Program-made: the position numbers and the translations under genes | The notes under the pieces: model-generated | Seen by the model: the letters and a program-made list of their open reading frames with translations, nothing else | The model's database searches: none | What the model was told of the DNA's origin: nothing | Shown: in pieces, positions 45,901 to 55,700 of the stretch | Position numbering within the stretch: the first letter of the stretch is position 1 | Layout of the letters: each line of letters opens with the position of its first letter | NCBI GenBank assembly: GCA_918807975.1 | Contig: OU964918.1 | Coordinates: forward strand, 36,006,477-36,070,476 | From: Aplidium turbinatum | Taxonomy: Eukaryota; Chordata; Ascidiacea; Aplousobranchia; Polyclinidae | Direction of reading: 5' to 3' | DNA: 64,000 nt

Positions 45901-48847
45901 CCCAACTAAAACTTGTTCGCTCTTCAGCGCTTGACTCTATGCACAAAAAAAACGCAAAAATTAAGAAGCACTGGTTTGACTCTCGAGGTATGCGCTTTAG
46001 CAATGCATTCCAAGGCCTGCTCTCCATTCAGTGACATGCAGTGGATGGAATAATTTACAGGCAACACTTCAACAACAAGCGGAAACTTCATTTTGTCAAT
46101 CTCGATGACCGGGCCTACGTCAGTAGGTCTATGCTTCTACAAGTGTACGAAACTGCCAGCACACTGCTCTTAAGCTTTTTCAGTCCAAGGATAAAGATTC
46201 CAAACGGATGCAATTTACTTTCCACTTGCTGCCTTTTAACTGAGTGAGACAGCACGTCAATTTTCTCTTCATCGGGTGCTAAACGTGATGCTTGGTTCGG
46301 TTGGGTAGCCCATTCATTAAAAAACCACAGGTTGAAAATTTGGAAACTTTAAAGCATGAATCATTTAAATCACACCAGTTTAAATGAAAAAGTTGTCCAT
46401 ACCACATCCTTTCCACTTAGGACGCTACGTAAATGTAACAACCAAAAAAAATAAATACGGTGAAATACGACATTGGAAACATTCGTTAATAAGAATTACC
46501 CTAAAGGTAAAGGGTCATGTGATCACCATCTCGCCCCCCCCCCCTCCTCCGAAATTTACTAGTGGGTCTCTACATTTCAGTAAAAATGACAAAATGTTTT
46601 TCAAGCCATATGCTAGGTTGTGAATTCGAATCAAAAACAATTCAGACTGACTCCACAATCTGTTGGAACTCCATCTTCGACTACATAGCAATGCAAAGTG
46701 CTATGGAGTTTAGGGAACGTTCAAATATTACGTAACGCTTTTTTTCCGAATTTTTGACCCCCCCCTCCCCCATGTAACGCTAACGTAACGCTTTTTTCAA
46801 TTCCCCCCTCCCCCATGTAACGCTTTTTCACTACGAATTCAGCACAAAAAACTTCCATTCCGTACTCGAAAGCGTTACGTAACGTTTTGCTTGAACCCCC
46901 TCCCCCCCGATGTGACGCTAACGTAACGCTTTGCATAAACCCCCCTCCCCCTCGAAGGCGTTACGTAATATTTGAACGTTTCCTTACCTAAATAACTAAA
47001 AGATTTTCGTCATCAACGTCATTTTCAGCCTTGTGGTATTTTTGACAATCTAGATCAGCGTTTCTCAAAGTGGGCTAAATCGCCCCCCCTGGGAGCGATT
47101 TTGAACGCCAGGAGGGCGAAAAAATCAAAGGGGGTAATCGGGGGGCGAAAGCACTCAAAGGGGGCGAATTTATCAAACCACCAATAACAGTCCAACGCGC
47201 TAACAAATGTCCAACGCGCAAACCATTTACTGCAAATAAATGATTCCACCTTGACCGACAATGTATCGCTGCTGCTTGGATATGTGCGTTTTGTTCATAA
47301 TATTAATATGAGAACAAGAAGAAATGAATTTTGCGCTCAGTCTTCTTACAGATATTCGGGCATCAAGCATCTTTAATGCAGTGAAAAACTTCTACGAAGA
47401 GAAGGGAATTCCACTGAAGAATATTTTACAATGCGCAACTGATGGTGCTCCGGCAATGGTTGGAAAGCATCGAGGGTTCATTGCACTGATGAAAAGAGCA
47501 ATTCCTGGACTTATTGTAATGCATTGTGTAATTCACTGTGAGCATTTGGTTGCCCGTAATCTCAGTCCTGAACTGCATGAATCACTGATTATTGGGATAA
47601 AATACGTCAACAAGATAAATGCGCAGGTCAAAATGTCTCAGTTTCCCAATTTGATGGAGATAATTACTCAGTTTCCCAATTTGAGCGAGAATGTTATTAC
47701 AGAAGAACAACGGCAAAAATACTGCTCACATTTAGACATGCTTCATAAAGACATGAAACTTCGCTTTCCAGATGTCGTGGACCTCCATGTTCCAAACTGG
47801 GTGGTCCAACCATTTTCTACCGAACCTACAGACATACTGTAGAAGTGGAACTTCAAGAGCAGTTCATTGATGTGCAAACAGATGATGAGTCAAGAGTGAA
47901 ATTCAGAAATGATCGATAGATACTTGTTTGTTTGTTTATCTTTATCCTGCATTGCGGGAAAGCGGACTTGAGCGCTATGCATCGGTGTACGCCTTCCGAC
48001 ATACACCTGACCCACGCTGCAGCCGACTGCAATGTCTGTTTCCGGTTGTCTACTCTACTTATGACTTAAATTTGGTACTACCCATTACTCGGAGGCAATT
48101 ATCGTAAAGTTTCTTGCCCAGAGAAACAACAGCAAGTGCCGGTGGCTGGAGTCGAACATGCAGGCTCTCGACTGCGAGCCCAACGCGCTAACCACTCGGC
48201 CACGGCTGCCGATTTGTTTTGTGCCAGGTTGCTGGCAAATTTGAGCTTCTCTGGAAAGAAGCTAGAAAAATGTGAATTTTGTCGTTTCCTCCTTTATATA
48301 TGGTTGAAAAGGGGTTTTCGGCTGTGGCATTGATGCTTTCAAAGCAACGACATGCCAACAATCCAAGACTCAATTTTTGAATAGAAGTTATCAACAATAT
48401 GTGCTTGATAAAGTAGCCTACAGCCTCGACCCTTGGTGAAAAACAAAGGTTCAAACGAAGAAGTAAAATACCATCACCGTATTCAATATCGACATAATAA
48501 ATAAGCTAAGCCAGCGTACTTTTAAATTTTCTTCACCTTGTTTTACGATAAGAAGTGTTTGAAACAGGTTGTTTTGGATATCGCTTGATCGCTCTGGTCA
48601 TAGAACACATGCATATTGCATAGCCTAAAAATCCAATAGGCCTAACATATTTCTTTATTTACAGGCAGCACCATTCTCAGAAAAAACGGATCAAGAAATG
48701 CATAAAGATCTTGATTTCACAAAGCTTCTTGTCAAGCATTTTTGGGGAAACATTAAAGAGAAACACATAAACGTTACCACAAGCCTGGTAGAAGCTTGGA
48801 CTCAACATAAGAAACTATTTTTAAACAGAATTAAATGTCAGCGTTGA
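36932..48847 (+). CDS. GT31 beta-1,3-galactosyltransferase-like enzyme, five exons
   Basis: Exons (coding): 36932-37026, 40925-41100, 41462-41690, 44387-44822, 48665-48847. All introns are GT-AG, phases agree, and the joined frame is 373 codons with stop, giving 372 residues, a normal length for the family. It predicts a type II Golgi protein that adds galactose or GlcNAc in beta-1,3 linkage to a glycan. Seen: short basic N-terminus and membrane anchor (about residues 10-28, GFLLLMINIALLGLFVWKL); WTMVFVVKSA then RRKAIRLTWG (110-119); DDD metal site (193-195, ASMDDDIAIN); PIYCRGGMY (about 261-269); LDDVWITG (291-298) in place of the usual EDVWVTG. N-x-T/S sites occur at N39, NYT and NVT. The spacing from GDILQ to MQW equals that of vertebrate B3GALTs, supporting the exon 3/4 join. 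The ATG at 36932 follows an acceptor by 22 nt; an earlier ATG (36927) is out of frame and short. The donor after exon 4 (GTAACG) is weak. Acceptor specificity cannot be told from sequence. Confidence 0.87.
39735..40848. mobile_element. hAT MITE with AAGATCA repeats, in glycosyltransferase intron 1
   Basis: The left end CAGAGATGGGCAAGATCACC and right end AAGATCATGCCCATTTCTT are flanked by CCCACGTG (39727-39734) and CCCACATA (40849-40856), 6 of 8 identical. Both ends are dense in GATCTTGA/AAGATCA units in both orientations. It ends 76 bp before exon 2. Confidence 0.78.
42020..43241 (+). pseudogene. piggyBac transposase remnant
   Basis: Blocks in family order but spread over frames: VTLDEQLVSFRGK-like residues near 42200-42240, KPARYGIKMWA near 42270, VWLCDMMKSLFATRRSVTTD (about 42400-42460), ILEYNRTKGGVDDANKL (about 42720-42770), SRWPFRLFMNVLDIGALNS (about 42800-42857). 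The cysteine-rich end CFQCPRNNDRKVNTICSKCK and FVCEHH closes the frame at 43241. The middle of the DDD core appears shortened, so it is not expected to work. Confidence 0.8.
43520..43803 (+). pseudogene. Mariner-type transposase C-terminal fragment
   Basis: A plus-strand frame reads WPPSSPNLNPLDFGIWSYLV, then HHQSLEALKDNLKKEW, IPQRVIRDSCRSFLKRLRLI and a stop. The P-x-LNPLDFG-x-W block carries the last catalytic aspartate of the Tc1/mariner DDE/D triad. The piece is about 80 codons, lies inside the piggyBac element downstream of its transposase, and has no detectable ends. Confidence 0.75.
44070..44245 (+). repeat. Dispersed repeat with TTGATAAGGGC...GGCCGAAAACG motif
   Basis: TTTGCTCTGCTTTGCC...GCATTGAGCACTT (from about 44068) recurs at about 58152-58190 as TTCGCTCTGCTTGGC...GCATTGAGCACTT. 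Downstream, CTTGATAAGGGCGGACATGC then GTATGGCCGAAAACGTTT (44207-44243) matches the tip motif of the Penelope-like arms at 9725-9757. Probably a Penelope-like terminal-repeat remnant in intron 3. Confidence 0.5.
45972..46201 (+). mobile_element. SINE copy D (5'-truncated, diverged)
   Basis: Starts at the head's B-box part (GGTTTGACTCTCGAGGTATG) and continues GCCTGCTCTCCATTCAGTGA, GGAAACTTCATTTTGTCAAT, to CAGTCCAAGGATAAAGATTC. It lies in glycosyltransferase intron 4 and is the most diverged of the five copies. Confidence 0.8.
46713..46983. mobile_element. MITE with GGGAACGTTCAAATATTACG ends and TTA target
   Basis: GGGAACGTTCAAATATTACG then TAACGC pairs with GCGTTACGTAATATTTGAAC then GTTTCC. 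TTA flanks both ends (46710-46712 and 46984-46986), a 3-bp duplication as in PIF/Harbinger. The inside alternates AACGTAACGCTTT units with runs of C. Confidence 0.82.
47324..47842 (+). pseudogene. hAT transposase core remnant
   Basis: An open frame of 172 codons: LTDIRASSIFNAVKNFYEEK, CATDGAPAMVGKHRGFIAL, then MHCVIHCEHLVARNLSPELH. DGAPAMVGKHRGF and HC-x-I-H-x-E-x-L match the ZBED5/SCAND3/GTF2IRD2 branch. It carries a small internal duplication (SQFPNLMEI / TQFPNLSEN). Downstream blocks are in other frames. Confidence 0.85.
47926..48210 (-). mobile_element. tRNA-headed SINE, second family
   Basis: On the minus strand the 5' end reads GGCAGCCGTGGCCGAGTGGT then TAGCGCG, followed by CGCAGTCGAGAGCCTGCATG and TTCGACTCCAGCC: A box, long variable region and B box like a serine/leucine tRNA. 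The body ends in an (AAAC)n tail (TTTGTTTGTTTG on plus at 47928). It splits the hAT transposase remnant. It is unrelated in body to SINE copies A-E. Confidence 0.82.
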
Positions 48848-48925
48848 AGAGATTTCCTTTCCGGTGTTATATGAAAATGGGATCCGCCGATCGAAAAAAG
48901 GAACTAAGTTGGTCTATTCCGATTA

Positions 48926-48931
48926 AATAAA
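48926..48931 (+). promoter_or_regulatory. Poly(A) signal of the glycosyltransferase gene
   Basis: AATAAA lies 79 nt after the stop codon at 48845-48847. It is the first match downstream and would give a very short 3' UTR. Confidence 0.65.
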
Positions 48932-50166
48932 ATATCCTTGCGGAAGAAATGAAACAAGTTTTATTTTACTTTTTGAACGATCCTATTTTTGCAGTTGAAA
49001 GTATGTGGCTAGTTTTGGAGGAGAGAGAAATAACTTTATTTGCCAATCAGAATCTATAATACTGTAGTACGATACATAATAAGCGTACATCACAGTAACA
49101 AACAGTTCATGGACAAAGAGGAACGCATAAGTACGCTCAGCGTTAACAAATTCAATCTGATTAACCAGGAGCAGTAAAAGACCATTTGGTCGTCTAGTCA
49201 GCTGCTTCCAAGGAGGATGAATTTCTCTGTAAATTCATTCACAACAAACTCACTTTGTCATTTATAACAAAAAACTTTGAAAGAGCCAATTTTTTGGCAA
49301 TCTTTCCGTCTAATCGCGTGTGGTAGGAAATATCTAATTGCAAATGTTCATCTTTGCGTTTAAATATTTTTTTATTAGCCTAGCCTATAGGCTATGCGGT
49401 ACTAGATTGAAGTTTTTTGTTTCAAAGTCAAAGTCAAGCATATATTTTCAATTAAATACTGTTTCATAAACTTCACTTGCATAGTGTTTCATCACACCTA
49501 GTGCTTCATACATAGCCATGAAGTTGCGTCACCCGTTTCTGGTAGCCTACTTTAAAGTAGGGATTGTAGATCATAGGGATGCGAAACTTCATCCACTTTT
49601 GGCTTATCCGTAACACTAGAAGGGTTACGTTTTTTTGTAATTTACAACATATTTTACTTTTTATGGGTTATATAAGAAGAGTGAAGTTGGTTTTAAAGTA
49701 ATTTAAGGTTTTTAGTTGAAAGCAAGCCAGCAGTAAAGCGTAAAAAAAATGTTAAATTGGCAATTGACCCTTCTAATGTTGAAGGAACAACGGAGTTGCG
49801 CGTCCCGTAATGTACCGTCCCTATTTAAAGTCACTGGTCGTACATTGTGTGAATGGCCACAGGATGGTACTAGTAGCCTATGTTTGACAGTTGACCATCG
49901 CATATGTTTTTTCATAAAATTTACAAGTATCTGGATATTTTCAGATGTTGAAAATAAGTTAAAAGGGTATTTCAAATCTTATGAATTAACCTTGCAAGCT
50001 TATTAATTTCTGCTGAGCATGTTGGTATTTAAGTTATATGTTTGAAACATTACTTTTCATATTGGAGCACATTGAATTGGGGTAAACTACATTTTTCATA
50101 AAATTTATAAACATCTGGATATTTTCTGTTCAAATTTTTCGAATCAGGCTACACATTTATTTCTAA

Positions 50167-50457
50167 ACTCTTAGCTCAGTTGGTTAGCGCATAACTTCGT
50201 GAACGAAGAAGCTTCAAAATGAAGCGGCGCTGGTTCGACTTTCGGGGTGTGCGCTTGAGCAACGCATTTTAAAGACTCCTCTCCGTTCAAAGGCACCTAA
50301 TGGATGGAATAATTTCCTGGCAACAATCGGAAACTTCACTCTGTCAATCTCTGTAGCCGGCCCTGCGCTAAAAGCCTTTGTACAAATATGTGAAACTACC
50401 AGGAATAACCTATCAAGGCTTTGTCAGTCCGAGGATGAAGATTCAAAACCAAACCAA
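50167..50457 (+). mobile_element. SINE copy E
   Basis: The head starts near CTCTTAGCTCAGTTGGTTAG and keeps the same insertion as copy B (AACGAAGAAGCTTCAAAATG). The body matches the family and the tail is GATGAAGATTCAAAACCAAA. Copies B and E share the long anticodon-region variant, so they belong to one subfamily. Confidence 0.85.
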
Positions 50458-51129
50458 CTTAAATCATGCTCCATTTCAGTGGACTTTTTAAACTTTATAT
50501 GCACTAAATTCAACATAAAAATATAATTTTGAATATTTGAGCAAAAAATCAGAAATTAGCCTAGTTACAAAACTTGCCCGAATTTTAGACTAATTGGTTA
50601 GTTTAGGGGTGCGGTTGCACTTTATTTGACATTTGTATAATAATTATGTGGAAAAATCAAAAATAAGTTCAATCTTAATCAACTTTTTGAAACATGCTGA
50701 AAGTTCTTGCCCAAATTTTCGACTAGCCTAATTGAAAGGTTTGAGGGTACGGTTGCACCTCCTGCACCCGTAGCTCCTACGCCTGTGATATTCCAAAAGC
50801 TTAGTAGGCGACTTGAATGTAATTTAATCATCATCCGTTCAGTCGTTTACGACTCTCGGTCACTCTATACGTCATCTTTCTCCACATCTCTCGATCCCAC
50901 GCAGCCTCCTTCAATTCATGCACTCCCATGCCACTGTCATTTACAATCGTGTAATGTAATTACTGTCATGTAACTTAATAGACGTCTTGATTATGTCAAA
51001 ATACAGCTAAACACGGTATGAAGCTTGGTATTTCAACATACTAACATGGTACGGTAGGCTACTGTAGTTAAGCGAAAGCCAGCGGTATGTAGTTTTTACC
51101 AATAAAGCTATTTCCACAACAAAAGGTTC

Positions 51130-51790
51130 TTGAGAGATGTACTTTCCGCAGCAGGAGGATGCGATTACACAATAACGTCGCGTGTAAAAGCAGCTTGGAA
51201 AGCATCGAGAACTGTCGCCGGTCTTATGATTACGCCACCTGCCTTACAAGACGCGTGGTAGAAAGTACAGCACTTGTGAGTGGACTACCATGCTCTATGC
51301 CACTGAGGCCTGGGCTTTAACTAGACAAAATACTCATCTTCTAGAGCGCAATGATAGAGCTATGATTCGACAAAATACGTATGTCAAGACCAAGGACCTT
51401 ACCACAGTGCGATCAACCCTGTTGCTGCATCGACTGGGTCTTGCTGACATAAATACATCGATCATACTTTGAGAGAAGGCTCCGCTAGTATGGACATGTA
51501 GATGCTGATGGTGCTGTGAAGTTGACTGGCAATTTACAAATTTCAGGAGGACGTGGTATGGGGTTGGTCGGCCAAAATTAATTTAGGAAGCGACAACACT
51601 AAAAGATCGTAAGTTGGAAAATGGAATTTGTAGGGACCCGACCCTTGTGAGAAGTGGAGAGCCAATGTGCATTGTGCAATCTGCCATGCGTGCAGTTAGC
51701 CAGTGATCTGGAGTGGGGCATACGAGTGTAGAAATGTCCGCAAAGCCTGCACGTTAAACCGCAAAAGCCGATGATGATGATGTTCATCAT
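51130..51790 (+). pseudogene. LINE reverse transcriptase C-terminal fragment
   Basis: Plus-strand residues TMLYATEAWALTRQNTHLLE and RNDRAMIRQNTYVK, then LLLHRLGLADINTSI, follow the LYGSEAWAL...LERNDR-x-M-IR...LGL-x-D-I order found after the fingers/palm of many LINE proteins. Frame changes occur before and after. The fragment ends in a GATGATGATG microsatellite near 51772. Confidence 0.72.
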
Positions 51791-52138
51791 TCAGGGCCTG
51801 AACATTATCAGGAATGTTTAGTTTTTCTATAGTTACACTTATTACATTAGCAACAGTTAAACTTCGCCTCAACCGCGTTTCAGTAATATTGAAGGAAAAT
51901 TTGTTTCTACCATAAACTACGGTGGCTCGCTGTCGGTTAATTGAAAGAAAAACTTAAAAATTCACATTTCTCTCAAAGCTAAACAAATGGAGATGCAGAC
52001 TACTTATTGCCGGTTATGTGCCTCTACGCGAATCAGAAGCAAAATTTTGCTTTGAAATGCATTCGTTGAAATAAGACAACGAGGAAACCAAGTACAGCGA
52101 GTGATTTCACCACATCAGTTACGTAGCTTGCGATACTT

Positions 52139-52144
52139 TTTATT
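52139..52144 (-). promoter_or_regulatory. Possible poly(A) signal of NDUFA9
   Basis: AATAAA on the minus strand, about 645 nt after the stop. I noticed no nearer canonical hexamer. A variant signal closer to the gene is equally possible. Confidence 0.25.
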
Positions 52145-52788
52145 TATCGCATTCCACGAAAAATTGATGTCGAAAAACAGACAAAAATTCTGTTAAAATA
52201 TATAAGTAGTAAATCCACTTCTATTGAATAAGCCTTAATAAGATCGGATCGTAGCGAGTGGTGCAGTAAACTTTGCTAATATAGCGGATGGGTTTCAAAT
52301 CAAGTACTCAAATGAGCTATTTGTTTGCCTGACTGAGGTTCTTTAACTTCTGGCCCGGTCTGAAAAACAATATATGACAATAATTGTTGTTCAAGCATTC
52401 CAAAGTGCGCAAGTAGTAAGTTAGTCAACACAGTAGGCCTAAGGAATTTTTAACAACTTCTGACAACTAGAAATATCTGGGTCGGTACGCCAGAGCAGTT
52501 TGAGCTAAGAGTGATACAAGCAGGATCAGTATCCCCCGGATGCAAATACTCAACCAAATTACCACCAGCTTAGCTCTGAAAATAGAGACATATTCCTTTG
52601 TCAACCTCTGCTAGTTGCAATGGGCTGTCGAAGGAAAGAAGCCTAATTTCACAAAAATGTTTTCTCAGAAATTTGCATGAAGCAAACCAAAAACTTAGTT
52701 TTACTCTTAACATTAACAGTAAAGCCGTCATTCCAGCTATTGCATTGCCACACATCGACGTGCGTTTCTTCCTTTAAGCAATTGTTAA

Positions 52789-55700
52789 CTAGACCATGAC
52801 TAGACATAATATGCTGATGATGACGATATTAATTACCCTGGGGATCGTTTTTCCTGATCTTGGTTTAAATTTCTCATTAAGCGGAATGAGATACTCGAAG
52901 GCTTTCTCTTCATACGGAGTCGGATCGATGCCCAGGTCCCGGAGTCCTGCAGCGCCGGTGGTCCTGTCGGTGAGGTGGAGCTGCAGTGTGGGAAAGATTG
53001 TAATTAAATTTATTAAAATCAGACGAATACAAGCAAAATAGCCTGTGCGTGTGAAAAGCTGAGATTGGTAGTAATCGAGTCATGTCAGCATCACAAAGCT
53101 GAGAGGAAAAGAATTGTAAAAGATTTAACTGACTGATCACCAACCTGTTTGAAATGATCGAACGTCATCCACTGCGACGCTCTGCTGCCACCGCGCGTCA
53201 GCAAGTCAAGAAAGCGAGGCAAGAACAATCGCGGCCGAAACATCTTCCAGAAATAGAACTCTGCCACTTTGTGAGTAAGCTTAAAGACAAAAATACAAAC
53301 CACAATTTGTTATAATGGTAAAATGAAAATCCATCAATATTAGTCATGTTTGATGTGAGATGGATTTCATTTTTGAAATGAAATCGTAGCTGTATTTGCG
53401 CAGCACAGACGCTGAAAGGCAAATTAATGGCAAAGATTCTAAACAGAGGCTTTGCTTTGAAACTTTAGTTTTCTGTCCAATGTATTCACTTCTTGATACT
53501 GGTCAGTATTTTACCAAATCCATATACTCGATGAACCATGGTTGTCAAAGCATGGTAACACCTTAAGCAAACTAGACTAAGCCACCATTTAAAAGGATTT
53601 TTGCAGTGACAACTGACAAGTATTTCACTAACAAGCATCGATTTTGTGCCAAGTTCAGATCAAGTGTAGTTCAATCATAAGCAGATGATGAGACAGTTTT
53701 AGAATTGTGGTTATTGCGTAAAAAATCGTTGTTACAAATTTGGTGAAATAAACTGTAGATTCTACAGTGTAGAAACAATACAATGCCAAAAATAATTAAA
53801 ATTACATAATAGCTAAGAACCACCGCTCTAAAACTGCTACGTCATCAATTCAATAATGTTATGATCATCATCACTTGACAATGCGAGCTAACAATTCACT
53901 TCTTTACGTACGTTATTGCACGATGTAGCCTACTGTAGAAACATATGGCCACAGAACAGTGACTGTGAACGACAGCTGTTCGAAACAAAAGTTTTGTTTC
54001 AACGCAAAATTAATTGTCTTAGTTGTTTCGTTAGAAAACCATTTTTGTTTCGTCATCAGCTCGATACAAAACATATGAAAACTTTAAAACACAAAAAGCA
54101 AATTACTGTACAATATTAGGCAGGTTGACTTGAGCCGTATTCTGGTAAGAATTACCAACTATTCAGACTTACGTGTCTTCAAAAATAAACAATAAACTAC
54201 TAACAAATAAAATGAACTTTGTTTTACACAAAATTCCCTTGTTTGAATTTCATTTCAAATGAATTTTTCTACAAATAACTTCGTTCATTTCAATTTTAAA
54301 CTACTTTTTATGGAGTTTGAACGAAATTTCGTTTCCAACAGCCGGTTCCTCAGCCTTCGTAGACGGATCATTACTTTCATCTTGCATCAACCGATGAACT
54401 AACCTGTTGATACCATGCAGCTTTGCTGCGGTCGAGTGGGCCGATTGTATTGAATGGAAAATATTCTTCCTCCCGAACTTCGAAGGCATTTTCCAGGAAG
54501 TCGTGAAGTGTAAAGCGGTCAGGACTAAAGAGACAACAGAAAGTTATGAGTTAACAGTGGGCGTGGCTGATCACAAGTCTGACCGACTCAACAGCTCAAT
54601 CTATCAACACTCTGGCTCTATGAATAAAGAAACAGCGAAATCAAACAACGATGGTTTAACTCTAGTTTGATTTCCACCAGGTGATTTTTATGCCGTTTTC
54701 ACTGATATGGTTTAAACTTTAAACAAAGACTAAATTCACAACACAACTACAGCATCTAAACAAAAACTTATCACAGAGAAACCTTTACCGTGTACTGACA
54801 ATGAAGTCTTGTCAATTAGTTAACACGAACCCGAGAAATTCGAAAGTATGTCCAGCGGCGTCGGGATGCCTGGTCAGTCGGGCGATTCCCTCTGCCACGT
54901 CACTCACGAACACCGGTTGTATGATGGTCGACTTGCCGCCGTCGTACATGACTGGAGCTGAACCAGATAACGTCAATCCGAGGTTGAAAAACCCTGTGAA
55001 AGAAACGAGACCAGAATGCATGTTACAAAGGCATTTTCCGGCCGCTGGACTCCCAATAATAGATAACATGCTGTCTCGGCCTGAGTGGTCCAGCTGTCGA
55101 GCTGGCAGTCGCAAGGGCATTTTCGGCTGTTAGACTGCTTGGTGACTGTCAGCTCGACAGCTTAACTGCTTAGGCCTAGACAGTCTTCACTCCTTTTTGA
55201 CGACACGGTGTTTGACTGAACAACACAATGGTGGATCAATACATCATCTTGGTGTTTACTCCAGGAAAAATTACTGTCTGAATTCGAAAAAGGCAAAGCT
55301 ATTACGATTCAGTGACAAAAAAACACTCGAGAAATGAAGAATAATCAGTTCTTAATGAATTGAGAATAGTTTTGAGTAACCAAAAATTTCCGAAATCTTA
55401 ACAACACGTGCACAATACACATCAATTTAAAAAATGTCTTTTTTAGTAATGTGTGTAATGTGTATGATACAATTTTCTTGAAACATGCTTGAATAGCCTA
55501 GCGATCGAACCACTGACGTTTGTTGAAGAACTTGAAAGAGAAGTTATCCCCGTAGCCATGAATGCCAGAGCATCGGACGATGGTGGTCGGCGGGTAGATT
55601 TCTCTCATTTCATTTTCGGCTTGGTACTGAAATATTTCAATGCAATTGCCGAATGCCGACGTCACTCTTGGTGGAACTTTTCACAAACACATGCATTCGT

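Larger units (their letters stand above)
47056..48400 (+). mobile_element. Decayed hAT (ZBED5-like) carrying a SINE, glycosyltransferase intron 4
   Basis: It begins with a hAT-type end CAGCGTTTCTCAAAGTGGGC. Coding remnants are at 47324-47842 and, after the SINE, at about 48225-48365 (FPPLYMVEKGFSAVALMLSK in a broken frame). No right terminal repeat was found, so the 3' limit is approximate. Confidence 0.65.
48932..52788. other. Intergenic region between two convergent genes
   Basis: It separates the 3' end of the plus-strand glycosyltransferase from the 3' end of the minus-strand NDUFA9. Apart from one SINE and one LINE fragment listed separately, I see no gene. Confidence 0.55.

Noticed and set aside
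48136-48454. Open frames on both strands near 48.1-48.4 kb
   Set aside because: They cross the SINE and hAT remnant; the supported reading is in other frames.
54801-55133. Plus-strand open frame of 110 codons
   Set aside because: It is antisense to NDUFA9 exon 7, whose minus-strand frame matches the family.
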